Positions 23,801 to 35,414 of a stretch of 64,000 nucleotides of DNA are shown here, piece after piece. Source of the stretch: Lindgomyces ingoldianus (taxonomy: Eukaryota > Ascomycota > Dothideomycetes > Pleosporales > Lindgomycetaceae); contig NW_022985176.1 of assembly GCF_010093535.1 (NCBI RefSeq), positions 1,204,360-1,268,359 on the forward strand. The letters run 5' to 3'. The notes below the pieces were generated by a model. The model saw only the letters and a program-made list of their open reading frames with translations. It made no database searches and was not told the origin of the DNA. How positions within the stretch are numbered: the first letter of the stretch is position 1; each line of letters begins with the position of its first letter. The translations under genes were made by a program, and so were the position numbers.

Positions 23801-24427
23801 CAAATCGATCAATCGGCATACAACTCCAGAGGTAGTAGTGGCCCATAAGCCAGCCAGTCCGCCCCTGATCCAGAACTTTTCCAGTCCCTATTAAACGCCG
23901 TTCATATCCCAGTCTAACGAAGCGACCGATCGAACAATAACAAAGAAATTAAGGGGGTAGTTGGAGGTGAGTAGAAGCACCAGAAATCCCGAAGAACCAA
24001 CACAAGATCCACTCAAACACCTCTCTATGCACATCGCGTCGTCATACCGACCTCGAAGTCGGTCAAAAGAGATGCACCTAAAGAGATGTACAGGAAGGGG
24101 AGATATTATGCAGAGCCGACGTACCATATCCAAGAATCCAGTTCTCTGCTGTTCGTGGTATGGATGACTTGAGGTATCAACACCATGAAGCGCCAAAAAC
24201 CGAATGTAAGGAGATGATGCTGGAAACGAAACTTTTAGAATGCTGTTGTTGCCGGTACGCCAGATCGGAGGGCCGCAGCAGATCGGCCCAAGCCACCTCT
24301 ATGAGATTTAGAACGCCGTTGAACCATCGAGTATCTTTTATCGCGCGGGAGGAGATGTAGAAGCAGGTTGATGAGATGGAGGCAGCGATGTAGGTGAAGA
24401 TAGTGCCAAGAAATATTGACGAGGCAC
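20826..24427. other. 3.6-kb region without a convincing gene
   Basis: It contains a possible remnant on the plus strand: a frame around 21380-21550 reads NPNPDASGIGGCACVLINGD and continues to FSITEKKR, but upstream it meets stops and no start or family can be given. The rest shows only unsupported short frames. The right end is the 3' flank of the zinc-finger gene. Confidence 0.35.
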
Positions 24428-26630
24428 TTAGAACATCGACGTGTCCATGCCCGTCATGCCCGCGCCCGCAACATTCACGTTAATGCCTTGAATATTGTTT
24501 GCGAGGCCGAGTTGGCCCAGCTTCAACTCCGGATTGCAGTGCGGGGCGTGTGCTCGGTGGTATTTTAGTCCGTTCAAGTTCTTGTACCGCTTTCCGCATA
24601 CTTCGCAGCGATAAGGCTTCTCCTTTTCCATACCGATTGTGCCGGGATAGGGAATTGAGGTCAGAGGGTCGACTATCGAGAAAGTGCCGTCATCGTTCTC
24701 TTTGAGTTGTTGGTTCTGGTGACCGTGCTATTACCCGAGTTAGAAAATTCTAGTGCATATTTCGGGTAAGACTCCTCACCTGCTTATGGTACTTGAGACC
24801 GTTCTGGTTCTTGTACGCCTTTTCGCAGCCAATGACCGGACACCTGAACGGCTTGACTTCCTCTTGATACGGTATCTGAGGTATGTTTGCACCAGCTAAC
24901 AGTTGCTGTTCTCGCAGCCTCTTCGCCAATTCGCCCTGGTCGCCTCCACCGCCCAGCTGGTAGTTCTTGAATGCCATCTGTAGCTGTTGCTGGGTAAGGC
25001 CAGATCCTGCCTTGCTGAATAGCCGCTTGCCAGGCTGATCTATTGTTCCATCGAATCCGGCCATGCCATTCCCGAAGTTCATGTTGCTAAAGCTGATATC
25101 GGCATCCTGCACTTGGCCCATCATGGGTTGATTGAAGTTATTTGAGAAATACATGTCAAGCTCAGCCGGGGTGCCTGGATGAGAGGATTCTGGCGAACTT
25201 CGGCTTTGGGCGTTTTGCTGCATGGGAACTGTTCCGAGTGTTGGTGTATTCACAGAGGACACGGTGGGATTATTCTGCAATCCGAATCCCTGGTTTGACG
25301 CCGCAGGAGTTGTTGGTGTCGAAGTTCGCAGGCCTTGGTGAGCTTGCATTGTATTTGCGAGGTTCACGTTCAGCGGCTGCAACTGGCTCTGGTTCTGGTT
25401 GAACTGCGACTGTTGTGAGGAGAACTGTGACGGCTGCTCCTCGATCGGTGGAAGGGCGTCTGCAACGTCATCCATTTCCATGTCCTCCAAGGAGTCCATG
25501 TCTTGGACAGTTGACAAATTTGTTCGGCTGAAGCCATCCGAGCCGAGTCGTTGTGCTCGGAATCCGCCGACCGATCCTGTCCTCGGCTGAAATCCATGCT
25601 GTGTGTGCGCTGCTGGCTCTCCGTGCGTCTGTGTCTGAGCTGCTGTGACACCTGCGGCTGAGGCTCCTGTGACCGGGGGCAGACCGCCTTGTGCTGACTG
25701 TGAGGTCCGCGAGGCTGGGGCATTAGCGTGGGTCTCTTCGAAGTGCTGCAGAAGGTCGTGCAGAGAAGCGAGCGTGAGGCCACAGCAGGTGAAGTCTTTC
25801 ATAAAGTTGGCTTCTAGCTTGGGCAGGTACGAGGAAGAATGGTAGGAGGGCGACTGGTTGAACGCAGGTGAAGTGCCAGTCATCAAGATGCTGTTCACAG
25901 AATATTAGCATCTCTTCGTGCACAGTGCTGACAGAGCTGTGGCCTATGGCTGGGAGGTTGGTGATACTTACTCATCGCGGATCCAGGACCCCACCGATAC
26001 GCCGCCCCAGCTCACACCGCCGGCGAAGCTGCCCATGTTGTTGCTCTCTCTCCGCGGCCTGTCCTTCATGCTGATGGGCCGGGCGCCGCTGCCATAGAAC
26101 GAGGACCCGAGTCCATTGCTGATAGAGTCGTTGCGTCCCCCGACGCTCAGGCGCCCATCGCGGAACTCGTTGCCACCTGCCGTGTTCGCATGGGCGGTGC
26201 CTGCCAAGTCGTGGTTCGCGCCTGCCTCCTGGAGGGCAAAGGTCAGGTTGGACGTCTGATTCCGCGGGGAAGACGAGTTGAATCGCGGGGGAGTCGAGAT
26301 GTCGATTGGTGAGGCTGTCGACGCCATGTCGCGGTGTGGGATGGTCTGTGGCGGGCTCTCTGGGAACAGTGGGAAGCTGCAGTCGCCCGTGTCTTCGAAG
26401 AGAAGATCGGGCTCCGACAACAGGCTCCTATGGCCCCCAAGCTCGTGCGGCTTGCGGTGCCAGGAGAAGTAGAGGTCGCGGTTCTTCCTGGTGCGTCCGA
26501 GTTGCGGAGATGCTGCTTGCACCACGGGAGTGCTGATGGGTGTGGTCTCTGCGGTCGATTCACGCCCACGGTCGCTGGCGTTAGGCGAGTAGGTGAGGGG
26601 AGGCGGCGTCTCTTGTGAATCCAGTTTCAC
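24428..26630 (-). CDS. C2H2 zinc-finger transcription factor, SFP1-like
   Basis: Probable nuclear regulator. In yeast, SFP1 activates ribosome biogenesis genes and couples growth to nutrients; that role is inferred here from similarity only. Exons: 26630-25972, 25890-24780 and 24727-24428. They join in phase to 2,070 nt, 689 aa. The N-terminal ~220 residues are Ser/Pro/Thr-rich. An N-terminal finger-like block (FTCCGLTLASLHDLLQHFEE, about residue 250) is followed by a Gln/Asn/Ser-rich stretch. The C-terminal pair of fingers is typical of the family: CPVIGCEKAYKNQNGLKYH, then after a spacer CEVCGKRYKNLNGLKYHRAH. The intron between exons 2 and 3 falls directly after the first of these fingers. 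Donors are GTAAGT and GTGAGG. Confidence 0.88.
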
Positions 26631-29600
26631 GGTTGCGAGGGCGGCGGTGAAAATGGGAGTAAGCAGCAGCGCCGGAGGAATGTGACGGGGGGGGAAAATC
26701 GGCTTGGTGTAGTGAATGAATGCTGCCTACGTCTGCGAGTGGCGTCTAAGGCTGCTCGAGAAAACAATTGCAGAAAGACCAGCGTCCCGGGCGCACCGTC
26801 GGGGATATATGTCGCTGGGGCAGAGCGGTGACGAGGTCACGACTGGGCGAGCGGCGCCGACTTGAGTGGATGCTGGACGTGGTACTCGATCCCTGATGGC
26901 GTCGGTCGAATCAGAACGCAGGGCTTCGGGTCGCGCTTGAGTGCGGGTCCCAATCGCCGTCACAAGTCTGCGGTACTTTGACGAACCGCCGGCGATCAGC
27001 GACGGTTAGCAATGAGTCGATGATGGTGTCGAAGGCACGGTAACTGTTTTGCGGGCAGCAGCAGGAAGCGTCTGGTATGTTTATCGTAAATCTAAATCTG
27101 ACCAGAAGGCTGCTATATGGCGCTTCTCTGGTACAAATATGTATCTGGCCCGGCCGAGCACGGCCTTGCTCAAGCATGCTGCCCCCCAGTGCCCCCAGGA
27201 CCCCGTACTAGTCTCAAGCACACTCAAGCGCTCGCTGGAAGGCTGTCTTGGAGGTCGGCAACAACGCAGGCTTACAGGCACTGTCTCGCACGCATGATTC
27301 CTCGTCTTCTAGAAGGCGCTCCACCTTCGCGTGGCACTGAGACCGTCTTCCTCGACTCTGGGAGCCGCCACCGCTCTGGGTCCGAGGAGCGCCCATGGGA
27401 GGACGCACCAGCTTCCACCACATGGGCATCCGGGTTCTTCCACAGTATCCGTAATTCCTTCAGACTCAAGAGGCCCCTTTTGCGACTCCAGTTCGGTGCT
27501 CCACGATGCCCCGAGGCCACCACGCCGCGCCCGCTGGAGCTGCAGCAGGGCCCACCGCCCGCCCGCCGGCGATTGGACTGCGTAATTACTTTTGGCACTC
27601 ATACCACCATGATTCTAAAGGCCGGCATGGTCTTGGATGCATCTTCCACGCCCAACATCCACCACTCCCCTGCTCCCCTTGCTCGCTCGAGCATCCAGGA
27701 AGCGCTCGTCCTGTTCCCTGCTTGATATCCCACCACAGCGATTGCTTCTCCCGCGCACAACCTGCTCTCCTTGTCTCGAGACTGACAAGATGTTGACGTC
27801 GTGTGGACAAGTCGGCAGATTGCAGTGTTGCCGTCTCGGTTTCCCGGATTTGCGCTCGGCTGTTTGACCGCTTTGGGCTGTCTTGAGGCCGGCTTTCCTA
27901 ATTCGTGCTTCTCTATTAGCCTGCGGTACATTTACGTGCCCAAGTCAACAGTACATGTTCACATGTTGACAATGTTCCAAGCTCCAGCTGCATTTCCCAA
28001 ATAGCACTTGACAGCATGGCTATATCGGACGCCACGGCCTGTCAGAGAGACTCGTCCCGTTCTTCCGAACGCTTGTTCGGTCGACATGCGAGTCTCAAGT
28101 CTCGAGAGCGACGTCGCAAGGCAATAGAATGCGACTGGTGAGACGCAATAACGCTAGAACCTGCCACTGTTATGGTTGATTCTGGGGTGGCAAGGCTCAC
28201 CTGCATGAACGTCTGGACTTCTGGTGGCATGTTCAACTATCTCGATAATCCGATAATCGAGACCCGCAGGGCTGACGAGCTGCACCGACTATTCACGGCT
28301 CGACGAATGCACAACACAAAAGGTTCGCGTGCAGTAACTCTGTCGAAGCGTTAATTCTTCCACGGCCCTTCTCTGAACCCAGAGAGACCTGCAATAATTC
28401 CAGGTCCGCACTCTATCCGCTTCCTGAAGCACCTGTCCTTCAGCCTCGTGACAGAATTTCCGAAAACCGGAGGTCTTCAAGCCAGATTGTCTAGCCAATG
28501 ATATCCCGAGTCCCCATGTAAATTATAAGCTCAACCCTAGCGATTGGCTCGATCCGTGCTGACGAGGAGACCGTTGGACCCTGCATATCGCCTTCCCATC
28601 CGAACACTTGTCTATCCCAAAACAAGGCTCTCTATATTGACGCAGCACGCACATCACAGCATGTTGAAAATCCCACTCCTAACTCCTTGAATAACGTAAC
28701 TTGAACCAGAGCCCATTCGCCTCACAACAACAATGCTATGAATAATCACTCAACACTACAGCCGGAGCGACGGACTGTCTTGTTTCAGCATTCGGAACGA
28801 AGCGGCGTCCAGCTCACCGACATCCTCGATCCGTCGTCTACCTCGCCGAAGCTAGGGCAGAAACGCGGCAAACGCTCTGCACCAAAGCACGAGCCTGAGC
28901 TTGGGCACCTGGCAATCATCAGCCAAAGCTTGGCATGTCCAAGACTCCAAAATCTCGAGGGAACCCTCACCCAGCCGCCAAGCCCATCGCGGAGAGTGTT
29001 GCCGAGGCGAAGTCCAGATCCTACGGACTATGGGTGGCATCAGCGGGCCTGAAATGCAGCTTAATATTTCAAGCCCAGCTCGATTGCTCTAGCGAGCACC
29101 TTCTAGAATGCAACTGTGAGAATGGCTCACCTCACGTTGCTTCAGCAGCTTCTCAAGAAAGAAGGTCCAATACTATGGTTGCCAAAGGGGGCTTAACGTT
29201 GGTGGCGCTTAAATGATTCGCTGCGCTGAACACGTTCCTTACACCCGCCAGACGAGGTTGATGCCGGTTTCCACGTTTCGATGGCTACGCCTCGAGGCAG
29301 GTAAGACGAGGATGATCTGAAGGGTTGCTTCCTTCGTTCCAGGATCCAGGACTCTGGATGTCGGAGCCTCATTGAACACATGAACAATACTACCCTTATG
29401 AGAGAGGAGGCTTGGTTCAATGTCATTGAACGTAGGTAATGCGCTAGAACGAACCGTGGAAGGTATGCTGTTTAGTGTGGGCGTGGGTGTGGAGTAACGA
29501 TACTCGACGTTTCAAGATTACCCGATGTCTTCTATGCATCGTATCTCGTCGCATCTCGTTCCAGGAAGCGTCCCAAGGCCACGAACACACCCTCAAACTA

Positions 29601-31256
29601 GCATGCCTCTTACCACTAATTGCTTTGAAATCAGAACACTGTCCCATCCGAAGTTCAGCCACACTCCACATCAGTCCACACATTCTCAGATGGCAACTGA
29701 GTTAAGCTTTCTCTGTAATCCCTTCATCCCTAGGAAAGAAAAGTCATCGCATCGCATCGCCTCCCCCGGCCTCTGTGCCTACCGATCTCTCTATCTCTCT
29801 TTGCGGACTTAATTAATTACTTTGTTCCTGCGTACAACAGATGGCGTAAGCTCGCCGAGCCAAGTCTCTGACCACCATTTTGGCCAATTCATAGTACACT
29901 CATTACCGTAAACCACCTCGCCCAAACCATTAACGTTATGTAGTGTAAAGGCTTTAGATAGTTACTAAACTAATGCTAATAATGTGGGGAGCCCTGACTA
30001 GGTGTTGCAACATTCCAGATGCTATGCCGTGGACAAGTTAACCTAACGGTCTTGGTGACTCTAGATTCCCCAGATGTAGAACCTGACTCTATAGAATTCC
30101 CAAAATCTGCGGTATAGCACAACACCGTTCGTACAAATCCGACCGATGCAGCAATTCTTCACTCCCTATCCTCATCTCATAGAATATTCAATTCAACCCC
30201 ATACTCATACACAAAACATGATGCACCCTACGCACAACAACCAGATCCACATACCCACCAACCACCTTCCGCACTCCCGTCGGCCGCCTGCATGTCACGT
30301 ACTCTCTTACCGACCCACTTATTCCCCTAGGATATCCCATATTTAGCCCGCGCGTCGCTCCATGCGCATAATCTAGAGCTCAAATTCTCGAACCCTCCCT
30401 TTCTAACTACTCCATCTCATTCGCCAACGAGGACCGCGACGAGGTAACTCAAGACAGGGAGTTTCATCCTATTAACATCCTGCGTAGTTCCAGAAAGATG
30501 TTTTAACAGACTAAATCCATCCTGGTCATGTACCATGTTGTGTGAAAATGTGCTGACTCATATTTATATGCCCTTGGCTATTCGCCCTGAACAAGCTCTG
30601 CTTTCGGCAAATCGCTGGATCGGGGAAGGCCACGTTCTGAGCAAGAAAGCTTAAGACTGATGCATTCATGAAAAGCAGGTTTTAGGGAGAGCTCGAGCAC
30701 TCGACATGGTTGCGTGGCTTCCAGTTAGTTTGAATGTACGAGGATGGTTGTGTGCGAATGCGGAGTGACATCATTGTGTTGGATGTTGAGATGCAGGGCG
30801 GGCGGCAGTGGCGGATATCATGGGTCGAGATGGATTGATGGGAGTTTGGTGAGGAAGTTAAGAAAATGGTTGTGGAGGCTTGTCTACTAGATGATAGGTA
30901 TAGAGGAGTGTTGAGAACCGAAAGAAGCAAGCATGAGTGCTGGAATCAAACTTTGATTCTCACTGATCTAAGAGAGGGTTTAGATACGAGGTGCACCTCG
31001 CGAAGGTATGCCCTTCAATCCAGAGGCGCAGTTCGAGATCCGAGGCGCACACCAAGTAGCAACCAGAATCCCTCCAGATCAACATCGCAAGCCTTGGTGT
31101 TCTATGCCGAGACCGATGCTTGACGATGCGAACATCGCTATCGCTTCCGCCTCGCAATGCAAAACTCTAAACTCTCGCATTCTCGAGCCTCATGCAGGTA
31201 TGCAGTCAACTCCCGAGATTTATTCCACTTACTTTCCTTTATCCATATTGCAGCCC
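26631..31256. other. 4.6-kb region upstream of the zinc-finger gene, no convincing gene
   Basis: The first 1.3 kb is GC-rich with overlapping open frames on both strands that look like composition artefacts. An isolated 41-codon frame lies at 28016-28141 and a 104-codon frame at 28738-29052, both plus strand with no domain. Much of the interval may be promoter and long 5' leader of the minus-strand zinc-finger gene. The last 300 bp is the 3' flank of DUS3. Confidence 0.35.
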
Positions 31257-33636
31257 TCAACCCTCAGCCTCGATATCGTATGCATTGCTCTTGTGCTTGG
31301 GCTCAAATTTGAAATCCGGATGAGCTGGTCCAAGGAACATTTCACTGTTTTTCGTTAGGTTCTCTTATCCCCGGATTTCCATGAACACGAGGGGACAGGG
31401 AACAGGGGAATGACGTGCCTGATCTTGATCCAATCCTTATAATTCTCACTGCTCATCAACGACTCCAAATCATCCCTCCCCTTAAACGCAGGGGCCCTGT
31501 CCTGAATATTCGGCGGGAGGTGCTCTAACAATCCTACAGGTACGTAGCGACATGCGAAACTAAGCCATTCGAGAAGGAAACGACGTGTTGTGCCTATTCC
31601 CATCTCATCCGAGCCCCATGTTTGCAGGCCATACTTTGCAAACTTTTCAACGTAGGTTAGACGCTCACTGGCAGATTTGTCGAGGTATTGACCTTTTTCA
31701 ATTTCCTCGAAGATCCACGGTTTGATAAGGGCCCCGCGGGCGACCATGACAGAGTCCACTTGTGCGTTATCGAGGTGATTGTAGTAGTCGATGTGTGAGT
31801 AGCAATCGCCGTTTCCGACAAAGTAGACATGCCCTTCGTTGGCGACATCCCGCGGGTCGGCTTCCTTCATCGTGTCACTTTGTTCACTTCGATCACGCTT
31901 CAGCCTGCGGATCAAGGCGGCGCATTCTGCGATGTAGGACCAGTCTGCACTCTTAGTGTAGCGCTGCTGCTTGCTCCTGCCGTGAAGCGTGATAGCTGCA
32001 ACACCCGAAGTACCTTTGCCTGCCTCAATAGCCTCGTAGCCACCAAGCACGAGGCGTTTGACTAGCTTCAGGGCCGTTGGTTGACTGTCCTTGGTGCCCA
32101 TACGGATCTTGGCGGTGATTGGGGTTTCGTTGGAAACATAGTTCATACCTCGCAGAATATTCTCTAGCTTAGCGCCGTTGTCCAGAAGAGCAGATCCAGC
32201 GCCCTGTTCGCAGACAAGGTTAATAGGGCAGCCGCAGTTCAAATCAATGGCACGAAGGTGGGGACAAAGTGAGGTTAACACCTCGACGGTCTTTGTGGCC
32301 AGCCATGGTTTGTTAGCCGCAATCTGAGCTCCGAATTTGAGATCTTTTGCGTTGTCGTAGCCTTGGACAATGATATTCTTTTGGAAAAATTTAGGCGGTC
32401 GGATTTCGGACTCATGAGCTTTCATGAGGGCCCACTCACCCTTCTCCCCTTGGATCAGTGGAAGTCCCATGGCCATTTCAGACCATGTGACTTGAGCACC
32501 AAGCTCAACGCAGAGACGGCGGAAAGGGAGGTTGCCTTGCGTAGTGAGAGGCGCCAGGATGGGCGTCTCGGAACCATAGTAGATACGGCGTTTCTCGGAC
32601 GGCAAGAATGGAGGCTCGGTATATTGGGCCCGATTGTCCCCCTTCTCGTGCTTCTCCTGTTCTGGCTCTGGCTTTTTATCATCCTCCTGGATAGGAGCTC
32701 CCAGCTTGTTGTCGAAGTGGTTCCTCAAACTATCGACGTTTGCATTGACCCACTGGAGGTAAGCGTCAGATCTCGGTGTTCCGGTCTTCCTCTTTGACAG
32801 GTTGATTTTGGCCTCTTTTGGGACAACATTGACCACTCCCACTTCGTCTTCCGCAGCAGGAGATTGCTCAGCGGCTGACTTTCGCTCAGGGTCTTCCATT
32901 AGAATAAGCTCCTGCCGCCCATCCTTATTTTCGCGCTCTTCAGAGTGAGATCCCACGAATCGGCACTTCCAGCCGAGGTTGCAGAAGCCTTTCGACTCAT
33001 AAATCGGGCATTTTCCACCAAAAGTGGTCAAATCCTCGCGTTTGCCTTTAGCCAAGTACTTGCGGAGGTCATGTTCCAAACGACACCGGTCTCCATATGA
33101 GCAGTCTTTGGGAGAGAACTCAGGGCTGAGTGCACGAGTATTACAGAGCTGAAGTTTATCATGTGAGCTCCCGAATTTTCGACTAGTGTTCTGGCCTTTT
33201 TGGTTATTCCTTTGGCTCTTCTTATGTCCCTTCCCGCCTTGACGCTTGTCTCGTGAATTTCGGTCTCGGTAGCGATCATCTGCTGCCTCAGCCGCGTCGT
33301 CATCCTCAGCCCCGCGCCGAGCTTCCGCGACTCTGCTACCAGTAGGATGAATCAAGTACCTTTTGAAGTCAGTGGGAACAATTGCAACTTGAAGGCGATG
33401 GCCTTCACTGACTCTGCTTTGATTGGAGCAACACCCTTCTGGCGCTTCGACCGTGATGTTAGGTCATCTTCCGGGTTAATTTTTCTCTTAGGACCGGAAA
33501 GCTCTGTTCCATTACCTTCATTACCAATTCCTCCATCTGGTTCAATATTTTCGATGTTTGAGTGAAGCTGGCGCTGGACGGGCTCAGCAGGATCGGCTGA
33601 AATCGCCGTCTTGTCGGTCATTGAAGCAGATGTCAA
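31257..33636 (-). CDS. DUS3: tRNA-dihydrouridine(47) synthase, Dus3 type
   Basis: FMN- and NADPH-dependent enzyme that reduces uridine 47 in the variable loop of cytoplasmic tRNAs. Exons: 33636-33413, 33359-31419 and 31344-31257. They join in phase to 2,253 nt, 750 aa. The basic, disordered N-terminus is followed by two CCCH-type zinc-finger segments (about residues 185-210, [12 protein letters not shown], and 230-255, [13 protein letters not shown]). The TIM-barrel synthase domain follows, with [15 protein letters not shown], the catalytic-Cys block [41 protein letters not shown] and [12 protein letters not shown]. The C-terminus [15 protein letters not shown] is typical. Intron 2 begins GC (AG|GCACGT) and ends CAG; this GC-AG splice restores the conserved junction [15 protein letters not shown] second in-frame Met (33621) may be the real start. 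Confidence 0.94.
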
Positions 33637-34006
33637 ATTTGGGCAATGAATCTAGAGCGGTTCCTCTGCGTGTGAGGCTGGAGGGGAAGTTTGTTTCGAT
33701 GTGGCTGAACGAGTCGAAAGTTTCTGGATGGATATGCGCTAATCTCGATACAGTTAGACTGTATTTCCTGGCTGCACTGAGGTGACGTATTTTCTCTCTG
33801 GCTAGGTACCAACCTGTCGCGCGTGTTGTTCCTCCGTTCCTCTCTCACCACACCACATCAGCAGCCGCTTTCACTCGCGCTACCGACACGCTGTCGTTTG
33901 TTGTTCTTTACAAGGCCATCAGTTCGCCTTGCTTGCTTGCTTGCTCACTCTCCATATCAACACTCCAATCCCGCCGTGCCTGTGAGCTTCCAGCCACGCA
34001 ACAAAC
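33637..34006. promoter_or_regulatory. divergent promoter region, DUS3 / BAP31
   Basis: 370 bp separate the two start codons. A CTTGCTTGCTTGCTCACTC pyrimidine-rich stretch (about 33931-33950) and further C/T-rich sequence lie upstream of the plus-strand gene. No TATA box is evident. Confidence 0.5.
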
Positions 34007-34905
34007 ATGACTCTCTACTACAGCCTTGTAAGCCTATTCCCTTTCCTTGGATGCCTCCTCGAAGTCATCATCTTCGGACTTAATATTATGGATCATCCTG
34101 CCGACTAGCTGCGAGTACACCGTCCTCCATGGCCTCGCCTCGCCATGCAAACAATGTTGCTCACGTGCTTACTTCTATTCCTCCTCCAGGTCTTCATCCT
34201 CTTGGTGACCGAGATGGTCATCTTCTGCTGCCTAATCGTACCTCTGCCATTCACATGGCGCCGCAAACTGTTCACTTTCATCTCGGAGAGCCCCATCGTC
34301 GCCAAGCTACAATATGGCATGAAGGTAAGTAGCCCAGATAGGGACGAGGGGGTCAAGACTCATCATATCCTCAGATCACGTTCATCTTCATCCTCATCCT
34401 CTTCGTCGATAGCGTCAACCGCGTCTACCGCGTCCAGGTCGAACTCAGCGCCTTCTCCAAGAGCGAGTCACAGGGAAGGTATGTAGGCTAGCCACCGGGT
34501 ATTGCCACATATGCTGATCACACACGCAGGGCTGCCGTCATGGGCGGATCGGAACGCATGGAAGTCCAGGCCCGCAAATTCTACTCCCAGCGCAACATGT
34601 ACCTCTGCGGCTTCACCCTCTTCCTGTCCCTCATCCTCAACCGCACCTATGTAATGATTCTTGACGTGCTCCGTCTCGAAGAGGAGGTCAAGTCCCTCAA
34701 GGGTGACTCGAAGACCAAGGGCAAAGGCGCTTCCCTCCCGAATGCTGGCAGCCCGGGTGAGATTGCCAGCCTGAAGGAGCAGCTCGCTGCCAAGGACCGC
34801 GATATGGCCAACCTGAAGAAGCAGGTGGAGAACATGCAAAAGGAGTACAATCGTATGGGCGACCAGGTCTCTGGCTCTCGCGGCGCTCCCGGAAAGGACG
34901 AGTAA
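34007..34905 (+). CDS. BAP31-family endoplasmic reticulum membrane protein (Yet1/Yet3-like)
   Basis: ER transmembrane protein of the BAP29/31 family, involved in ER export and quality control of membrane proteins. Exons: 34007-34027 (only 21 nt, MTLYYSL), 34190-34324, 34375-34478 and 34530-34905. They join in phase to 636 nt, 211 aa. Three hydrophobic helices lie at about residues 5-27, 50-68 and 105-128. Between the first two is the family signature PLPFTWRRKLFTFISESP; VDSVNRVYRVQVEL follows the second. The C-terminal ~75 residues form a coiled coil (IASLKEQLAAKDRDMANLKK). The tail ends GKDE, without a KKxx retrieval signal. The tiny first exon followed by a 162-nt intron is required to begin the conserved first helix. 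Confidence 0.94.
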
Positions 34906-35414
34906 TAGTCACTCGGACGAGAATTTGAACAAGCGAGACCTAAGCCCAACGCCCTATGAGAGCTACGCTAAATCATTCGACATTGTTGTGTTGGACTTCG
35001 TTCGGATTCTGAATAACAAAATGAATTGATAGGAAGAGCCCAGGGGGTGGGCGGCACCATACAGTACATTAATATGATTGTATTATTATGTTTCGAGTGC
35101 AAACATAGCGAGGACTGGTAGTGGAGTTCAAAATGGGAGTCTCCTATAACGAATCTTTGGTCGCTCTATACTCTGGTAGCAATGACATGATTGGCTAAAC
35201 ACATGAACAATGAAGTGCCTCGGTGTCCCTGAACGCACAAGCAGGTTTGGAGGCGCAACCACGATCTTTAGACGAAATATCTCAGCTGTCGACACGCCCG
35301 AAGCGTAAACTGTCACTCCATAATACTTGTGCTTTATTTGGTAGTCATTTCCTAGGTCCTTGACACTTGCCAACTAAGTCTCTCGAGCTCCCTGTGCGTC
35401 CATCAGCAGCCAAG
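34906..35414. other. intergenic region
   Basis: 3' flank of the BAP31 gene and promoter of the amidase gene; nothing else is supported. Confidence 0.45.

Noticed and set aside
27117..27931. Overlapping open frames of 70-200 codons on both strands
   Set aside because: GC-rich composition keeps several frames open at once; none shows a domain or consistent splice signals.
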